Below are positions 41,894 through 49,952 of a DNA stretch of 64,000 nucleotides, one piece after another. Origin of the DNA: JBGTCD01 sp041749015. Lineage in GTDB: Bacteria; Bacteroidota; Bacteroidia; Cytophagales; Cyclobacteriaceae. The position numbers and the translations under genes are program-made. The notes below the pieces were generated by a model. It made no database searches, was not told the origin of the DNA, and was given only the letters and a program-made list of their open reading frames with translations. Location of the stretch: positions 5,637 to 69,636 of the forward strand of contig JBGTCD010000096.1 of NCBI GenBank assembly GCA_041749015.1, written 5' to 3'. How positions within the stretch are numbered: position 1 is the first letter of the stretch; the number at the start of each line of letters is the position of its first letter.

Positions 41894-43222
41894 TCATTTT
41901 ATCTGCTCCTCTATAATATCAAATCCAAGGGTTTCCAGTGCCTTGAGCACCGGCTCGTAAATGGCCTTTAGCGTGGGGATGATCACACCGGTTTCTTTGA
42001 TTTTACCATCAAGGATTAAAGAGGCTGCCAGGGCCAGGGGCAATCCTACCGTTTTGCTCATAGCAGTATCGGTATGGTCAGTCCCTTTGGCTATCATGGT
42101 AGCATGGATTTCCCTGGGCTGTCCGGATTCCAGGTACTCAAACTTATTCCACATTACGATCATGTCCCGGTCCTCTTTCCGGAGGGTCCATTTTTTCTTC
42201 AAAATATGTTCGAGAATCTGGGCCGGGGTGCCCTTCTCTAATCCAACGGGTGTAATATCAAAAATCCCTGACCATTTCAGCCGGTGCATTTCCGGACCAT
42301 CAAGTTCCAGGTGCATGTAATGGGCCAGTTTGAGTTCTACCGAGTCATGGGGATTGTAGTACATGAAGGAGTTGATAAAATCCCGGTGGGTCATGCTGGA
42401 CACGCCTTCCATTTCATAGGTGTCATCGGTGGCGCCCAGTTGCACGAAGACATCCCAGGTGCGGCAAAATCCCGGCCTCCGCAAAGTGCCTCGGTAAATG
42501 GTATCGACCTCTCTTAAATTATATAGGTCGAGATACTTGAGAGAGTCTCTGTTAGCATACCCTTCGAAGTACCCATATCCGGGGATGTGGATCATTTCAA
42601 TCCTGCGGAATAGTTTGTGGTACGGGATGTATTTGTACTTTCCTTCCTGTATGAATTTTACAATACCCTGCCCTGCCAGCACCACATTCCGTGGATTCCA
42701 GGTGAATTTATATTCCCAGGGATTACCTTCATCAGTACCGGGGGCCAGAAGGCCTCCTGCAAAGGATTCAAAAGTTTTGAGTTCGACACCTTTTTCTCTG
42801 AGTTTGTCGAGGATGCGCATGGCCCCCATATGGTCGAGGCCGGGATCGAGACCGCACTCGTTAAGAAGGATTGCTCCTTTTTCCTTAGCTCTGTCATGGA
42901 GGGCTTTCATCTCCGTACTGACATAAGAGGCGGTAGCCAGATGAATGCCTGCTTCCACACAAAATTCTGCAATCACCGGGTGAAACTTCACCGGCAGCAT
43001 GGAGATCACCAGGGCATTTCCGGGAAGGTGCTTCTGCAAAGATTCAGGGTCATTCACATCAAAAAATATGGCTTGGGCCCGACCATTGACCTTATCCCTT
43101 GCAAGGGCTTCATTGTAATCCCCAACGGTAACAGACCACTGTTTTTTTTCGGAATGGTCGAGAAAGTAATTGATTAAGGCGGTAGAAGACTGTCCTGCTC
43201 CCAGGATAAGGATTTTTTGCAT
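41894..43222 (-). CDS. Saccharopine dehydrogenase family protein
   Basis: 442 aa. The Rossmann domain opens ILILGAGQSSTALINYFLDH, then VISMLPVKFHPVIAEFCVEA and LNECGLDPGLDHMGAMRILD, the conserved core of LYS9-type saccharopine reductases, and the C-terminal catalytic domain begins FESFAGGLLAPGTDEGNPWE. It would interconvert saccharopine with glutamate and aminoadipate semialdehyde, or a related carboxy-amine. In this phylum a lysine-degradation role is usual. It is a single gene with a palindrome 7-22 nt upstream of the start. Confidence 0.88.
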   Translation of the reverse strand: MQKILILGAGQSSTALINYFLDHSEKKQWSVTVGDYNEALARDKVNGRAQAIFFDVNDPESLQKHLPGNALVISMLPVKFHPVIAEFCVEAGIHLATASYVSTEMKALHDRAKEKGAILLNECGLDPGLDHMGAMRILDKLREKGVELKTFESFAGGLLAPGTDEGNPWEYKFTWNPRNVVLAGQGIVKFIQEGKYKYIPYHKLFRRIEMIHIPGYGYFEGYANRDSLKYLDLYNLREVDTIYRGTLRRPGFCRTWDVFVQLGATDDTYEMEGVSSMTHRDFINSFMYYNPHDSVELKLAHYMHLELDGPEMHRLKWSGIFDITPVGLEKGTPAQILEHILKKKWTLRKEDRDMIVMWNKFEYLESGQPREIHATMIAKGTDHTDTAMSKTVGLPLALAASLILDGKIKETGVIIPTLKAIYEPVLKALETLGFDIIEEQIK

Positions 43223-43228
43223 TTAAAT

Positions 43229-43244
43229 TTCAATTAGAATTGAA
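43229..43244. promoter_or_regulatory. Palindrome upstream of the saccharopine dehydrogenase gene
   Basis: TTCAATT, AG, AATTGAA: a perfect inverted repeat with 7-bp arms, 7-22 nt upstream of the start codon on the minus strand. It could be an operator, for example of an Lrp-like regulator, but no partner is identified. Confidence 0.4.
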
Positions 43245-43312
43245 GATGCTAAACTAAAAAATCTTTCTTGATTGAAATATTTTGAAACTAATTCTTATAA
43301 GATTTATTCATC

Positions 43313-43930
43313 TTACTTCTCAAGCACCTCCAACACTTCCTCCGAATGCTGGATAAGGGAAACCTCCTGGGCATAGAGCTCACTTAACCGCATCATAAAA
43401 ATTTCGAAATTTTCAAGCCAAAGTTCCTCTCGAAAATATTCCCGTTCATTATAAAGTGCAAGAAGGTTTTGCAAGGCATTTCTCGTGTACTCCTGGTGTT
43501 CATATAGTCTGCTTAAAGCCATGCTGGTTTTAATATCAAAAGTGATGCGGTTGTGCCTGGCCATATTCCAGGCGTCATTGGTTATGATGGCCCTCATAAT
43601 GCCCTCAGGAGCAAGGTCGCCCTCCCATAGGATTTTTAAGGCCTCCTCGTCTTCTTCAGCATATGCGGGGGTAACGTTATCGATGATCTCTTTGTGGTAG
43701 GCCGACCAGTGCTCCAACAAGGCCTTGTTATTTCTGATTTCCGCAGTTATGGCATGAAGTGCCATTTTGGTATCTTTCTTTTCTTGTTGACCAATCCGGC
43801 ATTCATTAAGCATGAAAGCCAGGAACACACTGGTGAAAATGAGGCCTCCATGGATGAGGTGATCCAGGGTACGGGTGCCCAGGTTAAATTTTTTGGTGTT
43901 ACTTTTCTTTTTTGGTTTGGTCATTATCAA
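43313..43930 (-). CDS. Unknown membrane-anchored protein, 205 aa
   Basis: A basic N-terminus (KPKKKSNTKKFNLGTR) is followed by one membrane segment (about 28-46, HGGLIFTSVFLAFMLNE) and a long helical domain (EIRNNKALLEHWSAYHKEII, LYEHQEYTRNALQNLLALYN). I recognise no established family, although small proteins of this layout are common in Bacteroidota. A second in-frame Met sits at 43924, so the start is uncertain by two residues. It overlaps the preceding gene by 4 nt (ATGA), so the pair is probably co-translated. Confidence 0.72.
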   Translation of the reverse strand: MIMTKPKKKSNTKKFNLGTRTLDHLIHGGLIFTSVFLAFMLNECRIGQQEKKDTKMALHAITAEIRNNKALLEHWSAYHKEIIDNVTPAYAEEDEEALKILWEGDLAPEGIMRAIITNDAWNMARHNRITFDIKTSMALSRLYEHQEYTRNALQNLLALYNEREYFREELWLENFEIFMMRLSELYAQEVSLIQHSEEVLEVLEK

Positions 43931-44499
43931 GGGATTGGTTCAGGTGGCAGAAATAGTCCGGTAACAGCCCATCGGTGGTCATAAATGGAGGCATATTCGA
44001 TATAGGGCCGGATGTCTGATTGCTCCAGGTATTCCCGGATTTCCCTGGAGGCTGATTCAGCATTACTAATTTTAAAAATGATTAATTCCTGTCCTGCAGG
44101 AATTACTTTACCGACCATTAAATTACTGTATTGTACCATCATCCCTGGATTATTTGTTACAGGTATTTCCTGAAGAAAAATGGCAATATCGGAGGCAATA
44201 GAATCTCCGTTTTCCATGATTTTCACCTTTTTGATAAAAGCAGGCCCTACGCCGGTATTGACCAGACTAATTTCATAGGATTCAAATGTAAAAGAATGGG
44301 TCAATTCCAAATAGGGTAAGGCGGAAGCATACTGTGTTTCTCTTGCCAACTCAAATTGCTGGTTGATCACCCTGGTCTGATATAATAAAACCAAAAGGGT
44401 CCACACACTGATGGAAATGGCCGAAATGCTGATGATTTTATTTGGATTCCAGAATTTGACTTTGCTGGAATCAGGCTTTTTCGGTTTTTTATTTGCCAT
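43927..44499 (-). CDS. Unknown membrane-anchored protein, 190 aa
   Basis: A lysine- and proline-rich N-terminus precedes one membrane segment (about 24-42, ISISAISISVWTLLVLLYQ). The rest is a beta-rich extracytoplasmic or cytoplasmic domain containing ELTHSFTFESYEISLVNTGV and QELIIFKISNAESASREIRE. Family unknown. It is the first of a two-gene unit with the 205-aa membrane protein; both have a basic N-terminus and one span, so they may form a complex. The operon is downstream of ispE, which has no clear terminator. Confidence 0.7.
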   Translation of the reverse strand: MANKKPKKPDSSKVKFWNPNKIISISAISISVWTLLVLLYQTRVINQQFELARETQYASALPYLELTHSFTFESYEISLVNTGVGPAFIKKVKIMENGDSIASDIAIFLQEIPVTNNPGMMVQYSNLMVGKVIPAGQELIIFKISNAESASREIREYLEQSDIRPYIEYASIYDHRWAVTGLFLPPEPIP

Positions 44500-44554
44500 A
44501 AAATTTACTTTTTCCTTGTGGCAATATGAAAAAAATCAATGATTTTTTAAAAGG

Positions 44555-45364
44555 TCATAATAATTTTCCTGACCAGGAAATATGCCCTTCAGGTAAAGTC
44601 CAGGTTGGGGGCGGGGTGGCAAAAATTCCAAATACAGATGATCCGGATCCACTCATGGCGGCATATATTGCACCATGCTCATAAAATTGATTTTTGATCT
44701 CCTGCAATTCGGCCCTGGTTTTAAAAACGGTTGTCTCAAAATCGTTTTTCATCTCTGAACGCCACTCTTCCACGGGTAGTTTAATTATTTCTTTCAATTT
44801 AGAGACAGGTGCTTTAGGATGGATGCCTTTATAAGCCTCTGCGGTATTGATTCCAAAATCAGGCTTGATGATTTTGATAAAATATCCCTTTAGGACATTC
44901 TCTACAGGCTCCAGCACATCCCCGATACCTGTTGCCATCATGGGTTTATTTTTCAAAAAAAATGGGCAGTCACTACCGAGTTTTACTGCAAGTGAAGCCA
45001 ATTCTTCTTCTTCAATTTTCAGATTAAAAAGTTGATTAACTACCAGTAGCACATGGGCCGCATCCGATGATCCCCCTCCCAGTCCGGCACCATGGGGGAT
45101 GGTTTTGTGCAGGTGCAGATTTATTGGAGGCACCTCATAATTTTGCCGGAGTAGGGCGACTGCCTTGTAGCAGAGATTGTCTTCCTTTTGGGTGGTAGTT
45201 GGGATCCCAGTAAAGGTATACTGATCGGCCTTTGCTTCTAAAATCTCCAGGATATCACACCAATCTACAGGGTATAGAAGGGTCTCAACATCATGGTAGC
45301 CATCCGCTCTTTTGCCGATTACCTGTAGCCCAAGATTGATCTTAGCATTAGGGAATACTACCAT
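44555..45364 (-). CDS. ispE: 4-diphosphocytidyl-2-C-methyl-D-erythritol kinase
   Basis: 269 aa, GHMP kinase. Motif 1 FPNAKINLGLQVIGKRADGY is at the N-terminus, the ATP-binding PHGAGLGGGSSDAA at about 90-104, and GSDCPFF and the C-terminal MSGSGSSVFGIF motifs follow. It phosphorylates CDP-methylerythritol in the non-mevalonate isoprenoid pathway, supplying among others undecaprenyl carriers. It is 6 nt downstream of fabI on the same strand. Confidence 0.96.
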   Translation of the reverse strand: MVVFPNAKINLGLQVIGKRADGYHDVETLLYPVDWCDILEILEAKADQYTFTGIPTTTQKEDNLCYKAVALLRQNYEVPPINLHLHKTIPHGAGLGGGSSDAAHVLLVVNQLFNLKIEEEELASLAVKLGSDCPFFLKNKPMMATGIGDVLEPVENVLKGYFIKIIKPDFGINTAEAYKGIHPKAPVSKLKEIIKLPVEEWRSEMKNDFETTVFKTRAELQEIKNQFYEHGAIYAAMSGSGSSVFGIFATPPPTWTLPEGHISWSGKLL

Positions 45365-45370
45365 CAGGTC

Positions 45371-46183
45371 CTACTTGGTAAGCCGCTCGATCAGCTCTTC
45401 GGTGATACCGCTTGATGAGAAACCACCGTCATGCATCAGGTTTTGCATGGTGACCATTCTGGTATAGTCAGAAAACATCATAATGATGTAACGGGCACAA
45501 TCCTCGGCTGGGGCATTGCCCAGGGGCGACATCATTTCAGCATAATCAAAAAATACATCAAAACCTGTAATGCCTGTGCCTGCAGTAGTTTTGGTTGGTG
45601 ATTGGGAGATGGTATTGACCCGCACCTTTTTTGATTTTCCAAACCGGTACCCATAGCTTCGGGCTATTGATTCCAGCATGGCTTTGGCTTGTGCCATATC
45701 GCAATAGTCAGGGAAGGTACGCTGGGCAGCGATATAGCTTAGAGCCATTACTGAGCCCCATTCATTCAAGGCATCAGTTTTCTCGGCAGTTTGCAGTACT
45801 TTATGAAATGACATGGCTGAAATGTCAAGGGTCTTGAGAAACCAGTCATAGTTGAGGTCTCCATAGTTTCGGCCTTTCCTGACATTAGGGCTCATGCCTA
45901 TAGAATGGAGTACGAAGTCTAATTTTCCACCGAGGATTTCCTGTGATTTTTCAAAAAGTGCCGTAAGGTCTTCAATGGAGGTGGCATCAGCAGGGATGAC
46001 CTCTGAGCCACAGGATTCAGCAAGTTTTTGTATTTCGCCCATGCGCATAGCGACTGGAGCATTAGTAAGGGTAAATTCTGCCCCTTCTTCTTTGGCAATT
46101 ACCGCTGTCTTCCAGGCAATGGAGTTTTCATCCAAAGCGCCAAAAATGATTCCTTTTTTTCCTTTAAGTAAATTCTGACCCAT
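45371..46183 (-). CDS. fabI: Enoyl-[acyl-carrier-protein] reductase (NADH)
   Basis: 270 aa, atypical short-chain dehydrogenase. The cofactor loop is GIIFGALDENSIAW at about 10-23 and the catalytic Tyr-x6-Lys is in PDYCDMAQAKAMLES, with VRVNTISQSPTKTTAGTGIT downstream. It performs the last step of fatty-acid elongation and is the target of triclosan-type inhibitors. It heads a two-gene unit with ispE. The upstream spacer has two AT-rich palindromes (46222-46243 and 46316-46332) that may be regulatory. Confidence 0.96.
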   Translation of the reverse strand: MGQNLLKGKKGIIFGALDENSIAWKTAVIAKEEGAEFTLTNAPVAMRMGEIQKLAESCGSEVIPADATSIEDLTALFEKSQEILGGKLDFVLHSIGMSPNVRKGRNYGDLNYDWFLKTLDISAMSFHKVLQTAEKTDALNEWGSVMALSYIAAQRTFPDYCDMAQAKAMLESIARSYGYRFGKSKKVRVNTISQSPTKTTAGTGITGFDVFFDYAEMMSPLGNAPAEDCARYIIMMFSDYTRMVTMQNLMHDGGFSSSGITEELIERLTK

Positions 46184-46221
46184 AATAATTTCAGTTTTTA
46201 TTGAATGAATGAGGATACAAT

Positions 46222-46243
46222 ATTAATAAAAGTTTTTATTAAT
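46222..46243. promoter_or_regulatory. AT-rich 22-bp palindrome upstream of fabI
   Basis: ATTAATAAAA, GT, TTTTATTAAT: perfect 10-bp arms, 39-60 nt upstream of the fabI start on the minus strand. The position over the expected promoter region suggests an operator for fatty-acid gene control. AT-only palindromes also arise by chance, so confidence is moderate. Confidence 0.4.
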
Positions 46244-46315
46244 GGTGGGTCTTGAATACCCTTCATCAAATCATGCATTTCTCACCAAATCCTTTCAATT
46301 TCGAGAAGGAAAATA

Positions 46316-46332
46316 ATTGAATTTAATTCAAT
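46316..46332. promoter_or_regulatory. Second palindrome in the fabI upstream spacer
   Basis: ATTGAATT, T, AATTCAAT: perfect 8-bp arms, between fabI and the divergent zinc-ribbon membrane protein gene. The function is unknown. Nothing else was seen in 46184-46396 apart from this and the 22-bp palindrome. Confidence 0.35.
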
Positions 46333-46396
46333 GAATGGAATGCTGTGACTTTTCCTTAATTAATCCCCAAATAATAAGGAGGTTATGTTGGATAAT

Positions 46397-46428
46397 TTTG
46401 TTTTGAAAAAAATAATTTTTTACCTTGT
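46397..46428 (+). promoter_or_regulatory. Candidate Bacteroidota sigma promoter
   Basis: TTTG (46397-46400), a 20-nt spacer, then TACCTTGT (46421-46428) close to the TAnnTTTG -7 consensus. The start codon of the zinc-ribbon membrane protein is 38 nt downstream, giving a short leader. Confidence 0.5.
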
Positions 46429-46465
46429 ACAGCAACCTTTCATTTAAACCTAAACTTGATCTACA

Positions 46466-47218
46466 ATGAATAATATGCAGCAGTTTTTAGATGTATGGAA
46501 CGTCTGGGCCATTTATGCAGCCATATTCTTTGCTGCACTGGGATTGGGTATCTTTATTTTCCACAATTTGAAGATATCCATGTTAAAGGATTTGAAGACA
46601 AAGTACGACTACATCAACAACTGGGAAATAAAGCTATTTTGGTTCAGCCTGATTAGTTATATCATCGCAGGAGCATTTTACTTCAACACGCTGGGATCAG
46701 AGTCGGTGGAATATCATGGTTTCTTTTGGTTTTTCGCAAGGGTATTTATATCAGTATGTCTGGTTTTGATGGCATATGTGATATTCAGAAATATTTTGGA
46801 TGTGTACTACCCAGCTTTCGTAGCCAAGAAGCTTAAAACACTGAGGTACAAGCCCAGGATTTCGCCTACCGGCAATGTAATGAAGCTATTAAGTGAAGAT
46901 GAGGAAGATGTGCATCTTGACGAAGGGATGCAGGCTGAAGAGGATGCCTTTTCTGTAGATTATGACGTGTGGATTGATGAGGCAACGGGCCATACCCAGA
47001 TTGAAAAGTATATGGGCCATAAAAATGCAGAGCAATGTGCTGATTGCAATTACTACACCCTCAAGGTAGAAAGGGAAGAGGTGCTTATTTCACCGACTAC
47101 GATCGAACCGGGGCAGCTAATGAAGCATTATAAATGTTCCTATTGTGGTCATAAAGAAAGGAAATCTTTCAACATTGCCCAGTTGGAACCTAATGTATCG
47201 GAAGCAAGCCCTGCATAA
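46466..47218 (+). CDS. Unknown membrane protein with C-terminal zinc ribbon
   Basis: 250 aa. Three membrane segments lie in the first 115 residues (about 12-32, 60-78 and 85-106). A basic stretch (KKLKTLRYKPR) leads to an acidic region (SEDEEDVHLDEGMQAEEDAF) and a C-terminal domain with C-x2-C (ECADCNYY form: EQCADCNYYTLK) and C-x2-C (YKCSYCGHKERKS), a likely zinc ribbon on the cytoplasmic side. I recognise no family. It is monocistronic with its own promoter and terminator. Confidence 0.75.
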   Translation: MNNMQQFLDVWNVWAIYAAIFFAALGLGIFIFHNLKISMLKDLKTKYDYINNWEIKLFWFSLISYIIAGAFYFNTLGSESVEYHGFFWFFARVFISVCLVLMAYVIFRNILDVYYPAFVAKKLKTLRYKPRISPTGNVMKLLSEDEEDVHLDEGMQAEEDAFSVDYDVWIDEATGHTQIEKYMGHKNAEQCADCNYYTLKVEREEVLISPTTIEPGQLMKHYKCSYCGHKERKSFNIAQLEPNVSEASPA

Positions 47219-47240
47219 TATTTAATCGTTTATTATTACT

Positions 47241-47263
47241 AAAGCCCAGAGAGGGCTTTTTTT
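47241..47263. terminator. Bidirectional rho-independent terminator
   Basis: AAAGCCC (47241-47247), AGAGA, GGGCTTT (47253-47259), then T to 47263. It lies 22 nt past the stop of the zinc-ribbon gene and abuts the stop of the convergent membrane protein gene, so it may serve both. Confidence 0.85.
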
Positions 47264-47927
47264 ATTTGAGGGATAATTCTTTTCCAAGAAACCCGGACAG
47301 ATATCCGGCAAAAACCTTTGCGAATTTTTCAAGCTTCTTATCCCTTGAGGTTAGAGCGAAAAGCTCTTGCTTTTTGCCATCTTCGTAAACTAGGGTGAAT
47401 GTATAATGATGGGATTGGTAGGATTCTGTCTCAGAGCTCACAAAATCTGAGCTTGCATCAACCTTCATTTCGAGGCATTGGATGTCATCAAACTTTATAC
47501 CGTGAGCCTTGTTGTTGCCCCATCTGTTAATGTTGAGTAATTGCTTCCTCTTGGAGATGAATATATTAAAATGTTTTTTGCTGTAAAAGCTATAAAGCGG
47601 GAAGAATATCAGCGCTGCACCACCACAGACCAAAAGAATTTGAAATATAATATCAGCAATTTTTCCAGAGTGCGGGACTAATAATCCCAGCAGGAAGACG
47701 AATAGCCCGGAAAACATAATCAGGATTTTTATCAGTATCCTTGATTTGGGAGCACCAACCAGGTTGATTTCCAAATCATTTTGTGGCTGTAGCAGAAACT
47801 CAAAGTCTACCAGCTTTTTGTTTATCTCATCTAATATCTGATCTGATGATCTCAAGGTTATTTTTCGGATTTTCGCAAAATATATAAAGAAATTTTTAGA
47901 ATCCCGGCCCGATTCCTCTATAAACAC
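47262..47927 (-). CDS. Unknown membrane protein, 221 aa
   Basis: An N-terminal helical region of about 60 residues precedes two adjacent membrane segments (about 65-85 and 90-112, LIKILIMFSGLFVFLLGLLV and IIFQILLVCGGAALIFFPLY). A C-terminal domain follows with KRKQLLNINRWGNNKAHGI and HHYTFTLVYEDGKKQELFAL, resembling a PH-like membrane-associated fold, though this is only a structural impression. No family is recognised. It is divergent from murI across 52 bp. Confidence 0.68.
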   Translation of the reverse strand: MFIEESGRDSKNFFIYFAKIRKITLRSSDQILDEINKKLVDFEFLLQPQNDLEINLVGAPKSRILIKILIMFSGLFVFLLGLLVPHSGKIADIIFQILLVCGGAALIFFPLYSFYSKKHFNIFISKRKQLLNINRWGNNKAHGIKFDDIQCLEMKVDASSDFVSSETESYQSHHYTFTLVYEDGKKQELFALTSRDKKLEKFAKVFAGYLSGFLGKELSLK

Positions 47928-47979
47928 GCCTCATTTTTTTTCGCTAAGCATTATTTTATTCACTTTTGTACCAATCATC

Positions 47980-48792
47980 ATGCAAATCAGTAGTCAATCC
48001 CCAATTGGGATATTTGATAGTGGAATTGGAGGTCTTACCGTAGCACATGCTATCCGTAATAGGCTGCCTAATGAGTCTTTAATTTATTATGGTGATACGG
48101 CTCATCTACCCTATGGTGACAAGTCGGAGGCGGCAATCCAGGCTTATTCTGTTAAGATCACCCAGTTGCTTTTAGATAAAGGCTGTAAGGCTATCGTGAT
48201 TGCTTGTAATTCAGCAAGTTCTGCTGCCTATGAATTACTCAAAGAATACACCGGCTCAAGGGCTAAAATCATCAATGTGATAGATCCTATGGTCCACCAG
48301 ATTGTAAGTCAACATTCCAATAAAAGAATAGGGCTTATTGGCACCAAGAGGACGGTCAATTCCAATATTTATAAAACCAAGATAGAAGTACTAGGTCAGG
48401 GATTGGCGCTAAGCACCCTGGCCACGCCCTTACTGGTGCCCATGATTGAGGAGGGATTTTTTAACAATAAGATATCTGGTGAGATCATTGAAAACTATCT
48501 CAAAGACCCGGAGTTAGATGGTATTGAGGCACTTATACTAGGATGCACCCATTACCCACTTATTAAAAAGGAGATAGAAGCCTTTTATAATGGCAAGGTG
48601 GAGGTACTTGACTCCTCAGAAGTAGTGGCTATTGCTCTGGAGGAGTATCTGAGCAGTCAAGGACTTCATAATAAAAATGGTAAACCATCAGATGTATTTT
48701 TGGTATCAGATTATACTGCATCATTTGAAGCCTCTTCTAAATTATTTTTCAGGAAAAGGGTAGAATTAGAGCGATATCCTCTTTGGGATTAG
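47980..48792 (+). CDS. murI: Glutamate racemase
   Basis: 270 aa. IGIFDSGIGGLTVAHAI is at the N-terminus; the two catalytic cysteines are in AIVIACNSASSAAY near residue 73 and ILGCTHYPLIKKE near 185. It makes D-glutamate for peptidoglycan in the cytoplasm. It precedes nuoH by 46 nt on the same strand, so it may be read into the nuo cluster. Confidence 0.96.
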   Translation: MQISSQSPIGIFDSGIGGLTVAHAIRNRLPNESLIYYGDTAHLPYGDKSEAAIQAYSVKITQLLLDKGCKAIVIACNSASSAAYELLKEYTGSRAKIINVIDPMVHQIVSQHSNKRIGLIGTKRTVNSNIYKTKIEVLGQGLALSTLATPLLVPMIEEGFFNNKISGEIIENYLKDPELDGIEALILGCTHYPLIKKEIEAFYNGKVEVLDSSEVVAIALEEYLSSQGLHNKNGKPSDVFLVSDYTASFEASSKLFFRKRVELERYPLWD

Positions 48793-48838
48793 ATAAACAG
48801 TTGGATTTGGTGAGCAATACCTATAAGTTTATACCGAT

Positions 48839-49933
48839 ATGAGTTCGGTATTATTTTTTCTTCCATTCCTGCTCGTTTATGCCTTGTTTGCAATTTATGC
48901 GGAGCGCAAAGTTTCCGCTTTTATTCAGGATCGGTTAGGCCCTATGGAAGTGGGATATTACGGCCTGGCCCAAACCATTGCTGACCTGCTTAAACTCATC
49001 CAGAAGGAGGATCTGATGCCATTGAAGGCAGATAAAGTCCTCTACCTAGTAGCCCCTATTTTGATATTTACGGCTGTTTTTACAGGATTTTCTGTATTGC
49101 CGGTTTCACCAGGCTGGGCTGGGTCTGGCGCAGAGTCCGGGGTACTGTTTTTACTGGCCATAGTAGCCCTTGATGTCATCGGGATTGTTTTTGCTGGTTG
49201 GGGTGCCAATAGCAAGTTTACACTACTAGGTGGTATGCGTTCTGCTTCTCAAATGATAGCTTATGAGGTGCCCCTTACCCTTTCGGTATTATGCGTAGTA
49301 ATGGTAACCCAGACCCTTGACCTGCAAGTGATTTCATATCAGCAGGGCATTTTGGCTGATCCGGACTTGCATGGTACGCGTTATTTTTTAGGTATTTCCG
49401 CCTTGGGTATCGATGTCAATAACATTGGTGGGTTTATGGCGTGGAATATTTTTACGATGCCCTTGTTGATTCCCGTGGCCATCATATTTTTTATTGCATC
49501 CCTTGCTGAGTGCAACAGGGCCCCATTTGACCTCCCTGAAGCTGAATCGGAGCTTGTAGGTGGCTATCACACTGAGTATTCTGGGTTTAGGTGGGCGGTT
49601 GTAATGCTTGCAGAATATGGTTTAATGCTTTTGGTGAGTATATTAGCAGCGGTTTTGTTTTTAGGCAGTTGGAATACGCCCTTTCCTGATATAGGTTCGG
49701 TCAAACTTGCTTCATGGACTAGCGGTGCCACAGGCACTTTTTCAAGTTATGTTTGGGGTATTTTCTGGCTATTTTCAAAATCCATCCTTTTGGTATTGGT
49801 GCAAATATGGATCCGATGGACCTACCCAAGACTTAGGATTGATCAATTAATGACATTAGGATGGAAATATCTTACACCTGTGTCATTGGCGCTAATATTT
49901 TTTTGTGCAGTTTGGCGATTATTATTTTATTGA
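48839..49933 (+). CDS. nuoH: NADH-quinone oxidoreductase subunit H
   Basis: 364 aa with eight or nine membrane segments. Conserved family blocks are present: YAERKVSAFIQDRLGPMEVG at about 20-39, LLKLIQKEDLMPLKADK, and AECNRAPFDLPEAESELVGG followed by YHTEYSGFRWA near 220-250, which forms the quinone channel with NuoB/NuoD. It is the first nuo gene here; nuoA-G are not upstream, where murI lies. A sensor kinase gene follows after 19 nt before nuoI. Confidence 0.96.
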   Translation: MSSVLFFLPFLLVYALFAIYAERKVSAFIQDRLGPMEVGYYGLAQTIADLLKLIQKEDLMPLKADKVLYLVAPILIFTAVFTGFSVLPVSPGWAGSGAESGVLFLLAIVALDVIGIVFAGWGANSKFTLLGGMRSASQMIAYEVPLTLSVLCVVMVTQTLDLQVISYQQGILADPDLHGTRYFLGISALGIDVNNIGGFMAWNIFTMPLLIPVAIIFFIASLAECNRAPFDLPEAESELVGGYHTEYSGFRWAVVMLAEYGLMLLVSILAAVLFLGSWNTPFPDIGSVKLASWTSGATGTFSSYVWGIFWLFSKSILLVLVQIWIRWTYPRLRIDQLMTLGWKYLTPVSLALIFFCAVWRLLFY

Positions 49934-49952
49934 AAGTTGAATTCTAAATATA

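Noticed and set aside
44530..44548. A/T-only hairpin after ispE as a terminator
   Set aside because: The stem is almost entirely A-T with an almost absent loop; too weak to call.
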